64,000 nt of DNA from Variovorax dokdonensis (lineage in GTDB: Bacteria; Pseudomonadota; Gammaproteobacteria; Burkholderiales; Burkholderiaceae_C): NCBI RefSeq assembly GCF_030316895.1, contig NZ_JASZYV010000002.1:868001-932000 (forward strand). Direction: 5' to 3'. The notes under the pieces were generated by a model, which ran no database searches, was not told the origin of the DNA, and saw only the letters and a program-made list of their open reading frames with translations. This document shows positions 53,786-63,307 of this stretch, in pieces (within the stretch, counting starts at the first letter, position 1; every line of letters starts with the position of its first letter). The position numbers and the translations under genes were made by a program.

Positions 53786-54229
53786 ATGAATCGCAACGAC
53801 GTCACCGAAAAGATCATCACCGCCAAGGTTGCCAATGGCCTGACCTGGGAATCCATTGCCGCCAAGGTCGGTCAGTCGAAGGAATGGACGACGGCGCTGT
53901 GCCTGGGCCAGATGACCGCCACCTCGGAGCAGGCAGCCGTACTCGGCGAGATCTTCGAGCTGACCGGCGAGGAGCAGAAGTGGCTGCAGATCGTGCCCTA
54001 CAAGGGCTCGCTGCCGACCGCCATTCCGACCGATCCGCTGATCTACCGTTGGTACGAAGTCGTCAACGTCTATGGCACCACCATCAAGGAGCTGATCCAC
54101 GAGGAGTTCGGCGACGGCATCATGAGCGCCATTGACTTCAAGATGGACATCAGCCGCGAATCCGACCCCAAGGGTGACCGCGTGAACGTCGTTCTTTCGG
54201 GCAAGTTCCTGCCCTACAAGACTTTCTAA
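53786..54229 (+). CDS. cynS: Cyanate hydratase (cyanase)
   Basis: 147 residues. Decamer that converts cyanate and bicarbonate to carbamate and CO2, so releasing ammonia. Seen: helical N-terminal domain with WESIAAKVGQSKEWTTALCL, and the catalytic C-terminal domain with R88 and E91 in YRWYEVVNVYGTTIKELIHE and S114 in IMSAIDFKMDI, matching Arg96, Glu99 and Ser122 of E. coli CynS. GAAGGAGC ribosome binding site. Its presence at the end of the run fixes the role of the transporter before it. Confidence 0.97.
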   Translation: MNRNDVTEKIITAKVANGLTWESIAAKVGQSKEWTTALCLGQMTATSEQAAVLGEIFELTGEEQKWLQIVPYKGSLPTAIPTDPLIYRWYEVVNVYGTTIKELIHEEFGDGIMSAIDFKMDISRESDPKGDRVNVVLSGKFLPYKTF

Positions 54230-54254
54230 GCACGAGCAGGTTGCAACGCAAGGT

Positions 54255-54384
54255 GTACGCCGCGGCGTGTGCCGGCGTACCGAAAACCTCTGCGTCAAAG
54301 GTCAAAAACAACGCGTCAGTGAAGAGCGAACTGCGCGCCAGTTCGCGGTGCTAGTCTCCCGAAGGCCGCGGCACGCGGGTGCCG
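54255..54384. promoter_or_regulatory. Hairpin-rich region between cynS and the amino acid permease
   Basis: Three inverted repeats: GTACGCCG-N10-CGGCGTAC (54255-54280), GCGAACTG-N5-CAGTTCGC (54326-54346) and CGGCAC-N4-GTGCCG (54369-54384). None has a T-run. The first could close the cynS transcript; the other two lie in the leader of the permease gene. A GGGAGA ribosome binding site follows at about 54400. Confidence 0.4.
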
Positions 54385-54411
54385 TGGTCTACAAGTACAG
54401 GGAGACAAAAC

Positions 54412-55782
54412 ATGAGCACACCCACGTGCCAAACTGAGCTCAAGAAGGGCCTGAAGCAACGCCATCTGACCATGATCGCCCTTGGCGGCGTGATCGGAGC
54501 CGGCTTGTTCGTCGGCTCGGCGGCGGTCATTCTCAATACCGGCCCCGCCTCGTTTCTCACCTATGCCGTGACCGGCGTGCTCATCGTGCTGGTGATGCGC
54601 ATGCTGGGTGAAATGGCAACCACGCGACCCACCACCGGTTCATTCGCAGCGTACGCCAGCGACGCGCTGGGCAACTGGGCCGGCTTCTCGGTCGCCTGGC
54701 TGTATTGGTACTTCTGGGTCGTGGTCGTCGGCTTCGAGGCGGTGGCGGGCGCGAAGATCCTCACCTACTGGTTGGGCGACGTGCCGCTGTGGCCGCTCGC
54801 GTTCGGACTCATGGTGCTGATGGTGGGCAGCAACCTGTTTTCGGTGGGCTCCTTCGGCGAGTTCGAGTTCTGGTTCGCCGGCATCAAGGTCATGGCGATC
54901 GTGGTGTTCATCGTGCTGGGCGGGCTCTACGTGTTCGGCCTCTGGCGCGGCCATGCGATGGACTTCAGCGGCTTCCTCGGCAATGGCGGCTTCCTGCCCA
55001 AGGGAGGGATGGCCATCTTCAGCAGCATCGTCGTGGTGGTGTTCTCGATGGTCGGCGCCGAGATTGCCACCATTGCGGCGGCTGAATCCGACGACCCGGT
55101 CAAGGCCATCACGCACGCGACGCGCTCGGTGGTGATGCGCCTGGGCGTCTTCTACGTCCTGGCGATTCTGCTGCTGACGCTGATCCTGCCGTGGAACTCG
55201 TTCGTGCTTGGCGACTCGCCGTTCGTGAGCGCGTTCAAGGTCATGGGCATTCCGGGGGCCGATCACATCATGAATGCCGTCGTGCTCACAGCGGTGCTGT
55301 CGTGCCTCAACTCGGGCATCTATACGGCTTCGCGCATGTTGTTCGTGCTGGCCGAACGCAGGCAGGCGCCCGCGAGCTTCACGGCGCTGAGCGCCAAGGG
55401 CGTGCCGGTCACGGCCATTCTGGTGTCGAGCGTGGGTGGCTTCGCGTGCGTCGTGGCCGCCTACATCTCGCCAGAAACCGTCTTCATGTTCCTGCTCAAC
55501 TCCTCGGGCGCCGTGATTCTGTTCGTCTATCTGTTCATCGCCGTCACGCAACTCGTGCTTCGCTTGCGTGAGCCCCAGAAGACGCGCCTCGTGAAGATGT
55601 GGCTCTTCCCGTGGCTCACGATGGCCACCATTGCGGCATTGGTGACGCTGCTGGTGCAGATGGGCACCAATCCGGAAACCGCGTCGCAGCTCTACCTGAG
55701 CCTGCTGGCGTTCGCGGTGTCGGTGATCATGTATTTCGTGACGAGAGTGATCCAAGGTCGCACGCAGCCGGCGACGTCCTGA
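54412..55782 (+). CDS. Amino acid permease of the AAT/APC family (GabP/ProY-like)
   Basis: 456 residues, about 12 membrane segments. Seen: LKKGLKQRHLTMIALGGVIGAGLFVGSA at the start, the family pattern EMATTRPTTGSFAAYASDALG, FSMVGAEIATIAAAESDDPVKAI in the middle and NSSGAVILFVYLFIAVTQLVLR. This is the AAT group (GABA, aromatic, proline or lysine permeases), proton-driven; the exact amino acid is unclear. The start at 54412 is chosen for GGGAGA 7 bases upstream. A single gene, ended by a strong bidirectional terminator. Confidence 0.9.
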   Translation: MSTPTCQTELKKGLKQRHLTMIALGGVIGAGLFVGSAAVILNTGPASFLTYAVTGVLIVLVMRMLGEMATTRPTTGSFAAYASDALGNWAGFSVAWLYWYFWVVVVGFEAVAGAKILTYWLGDVPLWPLAFGLMVLMVGSNLFSVGSFGEFEFWFAGIKVMAIVVFIVLGGLYVFGLWRGHAMDFSGFLGNGGFLPKGGMAIFSSIVVVVFSMVGAEIATIAAAESDDPVKAITHATRSVVMRLGVFYVLAILLLTLILPWNSFVLGDSPFVSAFKVMGIPGADHIMNAVVLTAVLSCLNSGIYTASRMLFVLAERRQAPASFTALSAKGVPVTAILVSSVGGFACVVAAYISPETVFMFLLNSSGAVILFVYLFIAVTQLVLRLREPQKTRLVKMWLFPWLTMATIAALVTLLVQMGTNPETASQLYLSLLAFAVSVIMYFVTRVIQGRTQPATS

Positions 55783-55802
55783 TCCTTGCGGTTGAATGCA
55801 AG

Positions 55803-55841
55803 AAAAAACCCCGCGGCTTTTGCAAGCCGCGGGGTTTTTTT
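55803..55841. terminator. Bidirectional intrinsic terminator
   Basis: Stem CCCCGCGGCTT / AAGCCGCGGGG with a 4-base loop (55809-55834), with six A before and seven T after, so it can stop transcripts from both directions: the permease gene (rightward) and groL (leftward). Confidence 0.93.
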
Positions 55842-55873
55842 CTGGATGAACCGGAAGGCTCAGCCGGCGGACA

Positions 55874-57532
<1,659 letters not shown>

Positions 57533-57573
57533 TTAACTCCGAAAAAATTCAATGAATGTTGGACGACGAAGGA

Positions 57574-57867
57574 TTACTTCGCTTCGACGACTGCGAACAG
57601 GTCGTCTTCCTTCATGACCAGCAGTTCGTCGCCATCGACCTTGACGGTCTGGCCGCTGTACTTGCCGAACAGGACGCGGTCGCCGACCTTGACGGTCAGT
57701 GCGGTCAGGTCGCCCTTGTCGTTCCGCTTGCCCGGGCCGACGGCCAGGACTTCGCCCTGATCGGGCTTCTCGGCGGCATTGTCGGGAATGACGATGCCCG
57801 AGGCGGTCTTGGTTTCGCTTTCAATGCGCTTGACGATCACGCGATCGGCCAAAGGACGAAGTTTCAA
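57574..57867 (-). CDS. groS: Co-chaperonin GroES
   Basis: 97 residues. Heptameric lid of GroEL. Seen: [13 protein letters not shown] at the start, the mobile loop [30 protein letters not shown] and [14 protein letters not shown]. Start: an upstream ATG (57873) directly abuts the AGGAG, leaving no spacing, whereas a TTG two codons later (57867) sits 6 bases from it and gives the [10 protein letters not shown] opening usual in this family. TTG is therefore preferred, with the ATG as alternative (99 residues). Confidence 0.92.
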   Translation of the reverse strand: MKLRPLADRVIVKRIESETKTASGIVIPDNAAEKPDQGEVLAVGPGKRNDKGDLTALTVKVGDRVLFGKYSGQTVKVDGDELLVMKEDDLFAVVEAK

Positions 57868-57953
57868 TTGCATCTCCTGGATTTGAAACGGGGTTTTGAT
57901 TCGTGACCCGCCGACGTGCGGTCGGGTCTGGATCCGACGCGGGGACAGGCTTG

Positions 57954-57980
57954 TTAGCACTCATCCCCAGCGAGTGCTAA
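57954..57980 (-). promoter_or_regulatory. CIRCE element (HrcA operator)
   Basis: Perfect match to the CIRCE consensus: TTAGCACTC (57954-57962), nine bases, GAGTGCTAA (57972-57980). HrcA binds this repeat to repress groSL until heat stress. It overlaps the downstream part of the groSL promoter. Confidence 0.97.
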
Positions 57981-58008
57981 TGATAAGGCCTTTTGAGCGC
58001 CTTTCAAG
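57980..58008 (-). promoter_or_regulatory. groSL promoter, sigma-70 and sigma-32-like
   Basis: On the minus strand TTGAAA (58007-58002) and TATCAT (57985-57980) are 16 bases apart, a good housekeeping promoter. The same stretch reads CTTGAAA-N13-CCTTATCAT, close to the heat-shock sigma-32 pattern. The -10 shares its last base with the CIRCE element. Confidence 0.7.
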
Positions 58009-58058
58009 AGCCTCCGCAGCGCCGGCGATCCCGAGGATCTGCTGAAAGACGGCCGCGC

Positions 58059-58355
58059 CTAGCCGACGCCGATGCTTCTTTTCAGGACGTCCTTGGCACG
58101 TTTCGCCACGCGCGGCAACCAGAAAGAGGTGGAGCCGCAGCCGTGCGCATGGGTCGGGTAGTGCAATTGCAGCAGCTCGGCCCGCCCTTTTTCGGTGATG
58201 GCCAGCACCCGCGCACCGAACTCTGGTGGTTCGTCGAACATGGCAAGGACCAAACCCGCCTGGCGCAGGATCTTGATGGCGTCGAGCTCTTTCTTGGCAG
58301 TGAACGACTTGGGCAGTGGTGTGGCAGCAATCTGCCTCAGAAATTCAACGGACAT
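58059..58355 (-). CDS. Small hypothetical protein, possible winged helix
   Basis: 98 residues, soluble. Seen: MSVEFLRQIAATPLPKSFTA, LDAIKILRQAGLVLAMFD and ARVLAITEKGRAELLQLH, a pattern reminiscent of a winged-helix DNA-binding fold (helix, then a wing before TEKGRA). The start at 58355 is chosen for AAGGAG upstream. It sits between the groSL promoter and the Hsp20 genes, same strand, 165 bases after the second Hsp20 stop. Function unknown. Confidence 0.6.
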   Translation of the reverse strand: MSVEFLRQIAATPLPKSFTAKKELDAIKILRQAGLVLAMFDEPPEFGARVLAITEKGRAELLQLHYPTHAHGCGSTSFWLPRVAKRAKDVLKRSIGVG

Positions 58356-58520
58356 GACGCACTCCTTTCCAAGAATCGGCGGCTGCAACGGTACGTTCCG
58401 CTGCGCCGCTCGTTTGTCGACCGGCTTCGACTTGGCGTGTCGGTGGCCGCCTCGTCGATGGCGTCAGCGATCCGCACGACCCTCGCCGGTGTTTCAGGCG
58501 AGGTCGTGCCGCGGCGCCAG

Positions 58521-58931
58521 CTAGTCCGAATTCACGTCGATCGAAATCCGGCGCGGCTGAGCGTGCTGCGCCTTCGGGATGCGCAGCGTCAGCACACCGT
58601 TGACCAGTTGGGCGCTGATCTTCTCGGTATCCAGCTCCTTGCTGAGCGTGAAGGACCGATGGAATCGACCGATACCGACTTCGGTGTGCGTGGTCTGCAG
58701 GCCCTCAGGCAGGGTCAGGCCCACATCGGCGGCGATGGTCAAGGTGTCGGCCTCGACCTGCAGTTGGAGCTTGTCGCTCGAAACGCCCGGCAAGTCGGCA
58801 TGCAAGGTGATGCCGGCCGGGTCTTCAGTGACATCGACCGGCGGCGTCAGCGCCGATGGGTCGTAGCGCGGACCTTCTTGAGGTCGGGTCGCAGGCGCGC
58901 GTCGCGTGTTCAGGCTTTCGTAGGCGTTCAT
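58521..58931 (-). CDS. Small heat shock protein, Hsp20 family (second of pair)
   Basis: 136 residues. ATP-independent holdase. Seen: N-terminal arm with Pro (1-35), alpha-crystallin domain (about 35-125) with ADLPGVSSDKLQLQVEADTL, GRFHRSFTLSKELDTEKISA and NGVLTLRIPKA, the A-x-x-x-n-GVL-L-P core motif. AAGGAG before the ATG. Starts 11 bases after the other Hsp20 stops, so one transcript. Confidence 0.92.
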   Translation of the reverse strand: MNAYESLNTRRAPATRPQEGPRYDPSALTPPVDVTEDPAGITLHADLPGVSSDKLQLQVEADTLTIAADVGLTLPEGLQTTHTEVGIGRFHRSFTLSKELDTEKISAQLVNGVLTLRIPKAQHAQPRRISIDVNSD

Positions 58932-58942
58932 GGCTGCTCTCC

Positions 58943-59380
58943 TTAGTTCACGGCGATGCGGCGCGGTTGGGCCGCTGCCTGGCGTTGCACGGTGATGCGA
59001 AGAATCCCGTCGCGGTAACGGGCCTGCACGGCGTCTGGATCGGCGTCTTCCGGCAGCGTGACGACGCGGCGGAACGGGCCCTCGAAGCGCTCATGGATGT
59101 GGACGACCGTCGCCTTGCTGGCATCGTCCAGGGCAAGCTTGCGCTCGCCGGCGATGGTCAGCAGGTTGCGCTCGAGTTGAACGTCCAGCGTCGCGGGGTC
59201 GATTCCGGGCGCGAAGGCATAAATCTCGAACGCGCCCGGCGTACTGCCGACATTCAGTGCCGGGAAGCCCGAGCGGCCGAAGCCGCGGATGGTGGGAGAG
59301 AGATCGAAGGCCTGCTGCATTTCGCGCTGCAGGCGATCCATCTCGGCGAACATGTCGCGCGGAAATAAAGATCGGTACAT
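58943..59380 (-). CDS. Small heat shock protein, Hsp20 family (first of pair)
   Basis: 145 residues. Seen: MYRSLFPRDMFAEMDRLQRE, a flexible arm, alpha-crystallin domain (about 48-140) with YAFAPGIDPATLDVQLERNL, ERFEGPFRRVVTLPEDADPD and RDGILRITVQRQ (GIL core motif). The start at 59380 is chosen for GGAGG 7 bases upstream. Sequence differs clearly from the second copy, so probably two separate members that can form mixed complexes. Confidence 0.92.
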   Translation of the reverse strand: MYRSLFPRDMFAEMDRLQREMQQAFDLSPTIRGFGRSGFPALNVGSTPGAFEIYAFAPGIDPATLDVQLERNLLTIAGERKLALDDASKATVVHIHERFEGPFRRVVTLPEDADPDAVQARYRDGILRITVQRQAAAQPRRIAVN

Positions 59381-59440
59381 GGCGAAACCTCCGTGAAATA
59401 AAGGATGAAGCGCCGGGCCTGTCCCGGCCTTCGGACAGGG
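59381..59440 (-). promoter_or_regulatory. Possible RNA thermometer in the Hsp20 leader
   Basis: On the minus strand the leader can form a strong hairpin CCTGTCC-N8-GGACAGG (59439-59418), then a weak one, CCTTT (59404-59400) pairing with the Shine-Dalgarno GGAGG (59392-59388) across a 7-base loop, using two G-U pairs. A weak helix over the ribosome binding site is the design of ROSE and fourU thermometers. The 5' arm of the first hairpin lies at the estimated transcript start, so may be partly absent. Confidence 0.45.
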
Positions 59441-59468
59441 ATTTAGAGTTGCTCGCGCGACTTTCAAG
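59441..59468 (-). promoter_or_regulatory. Heat-shock-like promoter of the Hsp20 pair
   Basis: CTTGAAA (59468-59462), 13 bases, CTCTAAAT (59448-59441) on the minus strand. The -35 block and spacing are the same as at groSL, which supports sigma-32 control; the -10 is a weak match. Confidence 0.45.
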
Positions 59469-59644
59469 GGCCCCCATGGCGTCTTTTTTGGGGTCGCCTC
59501 CGGCGGGGCTTTCGCTTAAGTTGATAGCGGACCGCAAGCTAAGGAGGACGATCGCGCACAGTCCTGTCAGCGATCGACCGACATGCGTGTCCCGCTGCGA
59601 GTCATAGGGTCAGGTGATCGCTTTCACCCTTTCCCGGCATCGCC

Positions 59645-62128
59645 ATGACTCTCGCTCATCACAACCCTCAGCCGGCCGGCAGCGGCTGGCTACGCGCGCC
59701 GCTCGGCGTCCTCTTTCTTGTTGGCGGTCTGGCATTGGCCGGCTTCGGTGCGTGGCTGCTCGTGCTGGGCGGCAGCGCCTACTACACGGTCGCGGGTGTG
59801 TTGATGCTTGTCGACGGCATCCTGCTCCTGCAACGTCGCCCATCGGCGCTCTGGCTCTTCGCCATCCTGCTGGGCGGCACCTTGGCGTGGGCCATCTGGG
59901 AGGCCGGCATGGACTGGTGGCCGCTGGCGGCGCGCTTGGACGTGCTGTTCGTGCTAGCGCTGCTGCTGCTCACGCCGTGGGTGCGTCGCGGCCTCGTCGT
60001 CTCGACCGCGACCGGTGCCGATGCCTCGACCGCCACGCCGACGTGGCGTGCGGCGACCCGCTCCGGCACGCTGGCGCTCGGCATCGCCGCGATTGCGTGC
60101 GTCGGCGTGGCGGGGCTTTCCGTGGCGAGGGACCAGCATCGCGTGGCGGGGCAGTTCGACTTTGAATCCTCGGCGGCATCGCCGTTGCCCGAATCCGCTG
60201 CGGGCGACGCAGTTCCAGCGGGTGAATGGCACGCCTACGGACGCACGGCCTTTGGCCAGCGCTATTCGCCGCTGGCACAGATCACGCCGGCCAACGTCGG
60301 CCAGTTGCAGAAGGCCTGGGAGTTCCACACCGGCGACGTGCGCGGTCGTCCTGGCGATCCGGAAGAGACGACCTATGAAGTCACGCCGCTGAAGGTGGGC
60401 AATCGGCTGTACCTGTGCACGCCGCATCAGTCCGTGATTGCGCTCGACGCGACCACGGGTGCGCAGGTGTGGCGGCGAGAACTGGGCCTGCCGCAAGGGC
60501 TGGCCTTGCAGCATCTGACCTGCAGGGGGCTGTCGTATGCACCAGCAGCGGCTGCCGCCAACGCTGCGCCAACGTCATCCACTGGCGGCGTGGACGCATC
60601 GAAGGCCTGCGGCGCACGCCTGTTCATGGCCACGCCCGATGGTCGCCTTCTTGCCATGAGCGCGCAGGATGGCCATGCCTGCCCCGGTTTTGGCAAGGAT
60701 GGCGCCATCGACCTGAAGGCCAACATGCCGAACTCGAACCCTGGCTCGTATTACTCGACATCGCCGGTGGTGGTGACGCAGCATGCGCTGATCGTCGGCG
60801 GAACGGTTTTGGACAACGTTTCGACGAAGGAAGAATCGGGCGTCGTGAGGGCCTTCGACATCGACAGCGGCAAGCTGCTGTGGAACTGGGATTCCGGCAA
60901 CCCCGATGTGACCACGCCGATTGAGCCCGGCAAGACCTACACCGCCAATTCGCCCAACAGTTGGTCGGCCGCCAGCGTGGACGAGAGCCTGGGGCTGGTC
61001 TACCTGCCCATGGGCAATCAGCCGCCTGACCAGTGGGGCGCGAACCGATCGGCCGCGGTGGAGCGCTATTCCTCGTCCGTGGTGGCGCTCGATCTCGCCA
61101 CCGGGCAAGTGCGCTGGGTTTTCCAGGGTGCGCATCATGACCTGTGGGACTACGACGTGCCCGCTCAGCCCTCGCTCGTGGACATCCGCCGCAACGGCCA
61201 GACCATTCCGGCGCTGGTGCAGCCGACCAAGCAGGGCGAGTTGTTCGTGCTCGACCGTCGCACTGGCGAGCCGGTGCTTCCGGTGACGGAAACGCCGGCA
61301 CCGGGTGGCGCAGCGCCTGGCGATCACACGGCGCCGACACAGCCGGTATCGGCGCTGTCGTTCGCGCCCGAGCCGTTGTCCGGCAAGCGCATGTGGGGTG
61401 CGACCCTGGCGGACCAGTTGGCGTGCCGCATTGCATTCCACAAGCTCAAGTACGACGGGCGTTTCACCCCGCCGAGCGAGCAGGGGACCATCGTCTATCC
61501 CGGCAACTTCGGCGTGTTCAACTGGGGTGCGGTGGCGGTCGACCCGGTGCATCAGGTGGTGTTTGCAACGCCGGCGTACCTGGCATTCGTCTCGCGCCTG
61601 GTTCCGAGGCCCAATGACCACGCGCTGGTGGTCAACGACGAGCCGCCCAAGGGCAGCCTGCCCGCCATCAACGAGAACTTCGGCGCTCCCTATGGCGCCA
61701 AGATGAAGCCTTTCCTTTCCCCGCTGGGCATTCCGTGCCAGCAGCCGCCTTGGGGATACGTGGCAGGCGCGGACCTGCGCACCGGCAAGATCGTGTGGCA
61801 GCACCGCAATGGCACGGTGCGAGATCTGTCGCCAGTGCCGCTGCCCTTCCACATGGGCGTGCCGGGCATCGGCGGTCCGATCGTCACGGCTGGCGGCGTC
61901 GCGTTCTATTCGGGCAACCTCGACAACTACGCGAGGGCCTATGCGATGGCCAACGGTCGCCAGCTTTGGGAAAGCCGCCTGCCCGCCGGCGGCCAGGCGA
62001 CGCCGATGACCTACTCCGGCGAAGACGGCCGGCAATACCTGCTGGTGGTGGCGGGAGGCCACGGCTCCACCGGGACCAAGCCCGGCGACTCGGTGATTGC
62101 CTACGCCCTGCCCAAGACGGGAGGATGA
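59645..62128 (+). CDS. gcd: Membrane-bound PQQ-dependent glucose dehydrogenase
   Basis: 827 residues. Oxidises glucose to gluconolactone in the periplasm, electrons going to ubiquinone. Seen: four or five N-terminal membrane segments (about 18-155), then the eight-bladed PQQ propeller with WHAYGRTAFGQRYSPL, AWEFHTGDVRGRPGD, GARLFMATPDGRLLA, FQGAHHDLWDYDVPAQP (catalytic Asp region), VQPTKQGELFVLDRRTG and GNLDNYARAYAMANGRQLWE. Length fits Gcd (796 in E. coli). No good Shine-Dalgarno; a small hairpin GGTGA/TCACC lies before the ATG. Needs PQQ made elsewhere. Confidence 0.94.
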   Translation: MTLAHHNPQPAGSGWLRAPLGVLFLVGGLALAGFGAWLLVLGGSAYYTVAGVLMLVDGILLLQRRPSALWLFAILLGGTLAWAIWEAGMDWWPLAARLDVLFVLALLLLTPWVRRGLVVSTATGADASTATPTWRAATRSGTLALGIAAIACVGVAGLSVARDQHRVAGQFDFESSAASPLPESAAGDAVPAGEWHAYGRTAFGQRYSPLAQITPANVGQLQKAWEFHTGDVRGRPGDPEETTYEVTPLKVGNRLYLCTPHQSVIALDATTGAQVWRRELGLPQGLALQHLTCRGLSYAPAAAAANAAPTSSTGGVDASKACGARLFMATPDGRLLAMSAQDGHACPGFGKDGAIDLKANMPNSNPGSYYSTSPVVVTQHALIVGGTVLDNVSTKEESGVVRAFDIDSGKLLWNWDSGNPDVTTPIEPGKTYTANSPNSWSAASVDESLGLVYLPMGNQPPDQWGANRSAAVERYSSSVVALDLATGQVRWVFQGAHHDLWDYDVPAQPSLVDIRRNGQTIPALVQPTKQGELFVLDRRTGEPVLPVTETPAPGGAAPGDHTAPTQPVSALSFAPEPLSGKRMWGATLADQLACRIAFHKLKYDGRFTPPSEQGTIVYPGNFGVFNWGAVAVDPVHQVVFATPAYLAFVSRLVPRPNDHALVVNDEPPKGSLPAINENFGAPYGAKMKPFLSPLGIPCQQPPWGYVAGADLRTGKIVWQHRNGTVRDLSPVPLPFHMGVPGIGGPIVTAGGVAFYSGNLDNYARAYAMANGRQLWESRLPAGGQATPMTYSGEDGRQYLLVVAGGHGSTGTKPGDSVIAYALPKTGG

Positions 62129-62151
62129 GGCTGGAAAGGGAGCGGCGGTGC

Positions 62152-62340
62152 CTAGAGCACCGTCAACAGCGCTGCCAACGCGAGCAGGCCGGCGGCCAGG
62201 ATCAGCGCGTTGCGAATGGTCGGCCCTTGGCGCATGAACGACCGGTCGTTGGTGCAGTCCTGCAGGTGCGAGGCCAAAGGATCGAAATCGCTATCCACGA
62301 AATCGAGGCGCGAGAAGGCGTAGGGGCGGGGCGCAGACAT
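62152..62340 (-). CDS. Small hypothetical membrane protein
   Basis: 62 residues. Seen: a soluble N-terminal part (MSAPRPYAFSRLDFVDSDFD) and a single C-terminal membrane segment (about 43-62, IRNALILAAGLLALAALLTV), like a tail-anchored protein. An earlier in-frame ATG at 62388 would add 16 residues and has a GGAGG that abuts it; 62340 is the more protein-like start. Not recognised. Confidence 0.45.
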   Translation of the reverse strand: MSAPRPYAFSRLDFVDSDFDPLASHLQDCTNDRSFMRQGPTIRNALILAAGLLALAALLTVL

Positions 62341-62497
62341 GGGTACGAGTCCAGCTAGAAGGCGCGCGGGGCGCGTACCGGAAGACATCCTCCGGGCTCG
62401 GAAGGAGCGTAGCCCGCCGGCGCCGCCCGGGGCCGCCGATGCGCTCCGAAGTTCGCGTAGGCGCAGACCGACAGCGCGTGCTCGCGTGCTCGCGTGC

Positions 62498-63307
62498 TCA
62501 GGCGTGCGCGGGAACGAGCGCCCTTCTCAGTCGGGCGCTGGCGCCGTCCACCGCTGCCACCAGCACGAACATCGCGGCGATCACGGTGGCCGCCTGCGCC
62601 TGCTGGAACAACGACAGGTGAAAGTACAGCATCTGCCCAAGACCGCCGGCACCGACGAAGCCCAGGGCGGCGGCCATGCGGATGTTCATCTCCCAACGGT
62701 ACAGCCCGTAGGCCAGCCATTGCGGCCATACGAGCGGAAGGCAGCCATAGGCAAAGGCGGGGGCGGCCGCGGCACCGGCTTCGCGCAGGGCGCGCTCGGG
62801 CGCAGGCGGCGCGTTTTCCAGCGCCTCGGCAAACAGACGGCCCAGCACGCCCGCCGTATGAAGAGCGAGCGCCAGCACGCCGGCGAACGGGCCCAGTCCG
62901 ACCAGCAAGACCGTCAGCACGCCCCACACCAGTTCAGGCACGCTGCGCAACAGATTGAGGAAGAAGCGGGCGCCCGCCCGAGTGAGCGCACCCCATCGCC
63001 CCGCGGCGGGAAGCGCGAGCAGCGCACCGGAGCCGAACGCCAGCAGCGTGCCCAATGCAGACACGGCCAGCGTCTGAAGCATGCCCTCGGCTGTCCTGGC
63101 GAGGAACGACGCGCTCAAGTCGGGGGGAAAGAATTCGCGAATGAAGCGCCCCATGGATGCCAGCGACTCCGCGCTGAACAGTGTGCGCAGGTCGAGCGAC
63201 AGCCATGCGAAGCTGGCCACCACGGCCGCCACGAGGCCTGCCCACACCAACAGGCACGGCACGCAAGGCTTGGGCTGCGCCGGAAGCGTCGCGTCGCGAG
63301 CGCTCAT
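62498..63307 (-). CDS. phnE: Phosphonate-type ABC transporter permease (PhnE), second copy
   Basis: 269 residues. Seen: N-terminal membrane segment, LSASFLARTAEGMLQTLAVSALGTLLAFG, LRSVPELVWGVLTVLLVG, EAA-like loop and FVGAGGLGQMLYFHLSLFQQAQA near the end, all typical of PhnE. ATGA overlap with the upstream permease fixes the start. Imports phosphonates, phosphite or related anions by family analogy. PhnC and PhnD would be upstream, outside the window. Confidence 0.88.
   Translation of the reverse strand: MSARDATLPAQPKPCVPCLLVWAGLVAAVVASFAWLSLDLRTLFSAESLASMGRFIREFFPPDLSASFLARTAEGMLQTLAVSALGTLLAFGSGALLALPAAGRWGALTRAGARFFLNLLRSVPELVWGVLTVLLVGLGPFAGVLALALHTAGVLGRLFAEALENAPPAPERALREAGAAAAPAFAYGCLPLVWPQWLAYGLYRWEMNIRMAAALGFVGAGGLGQMLYFHLSLFQQAQAATVIAAMFVLVAAVDGASARLRRALVPAHA

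Noticed and set aside
59645..60165. Extra plus-strand frame of 183 codons over the gcd start (from 59614)
   Set aside because: Out of frame with the glucose dehydrogenase and without any motif; a GC shadow.
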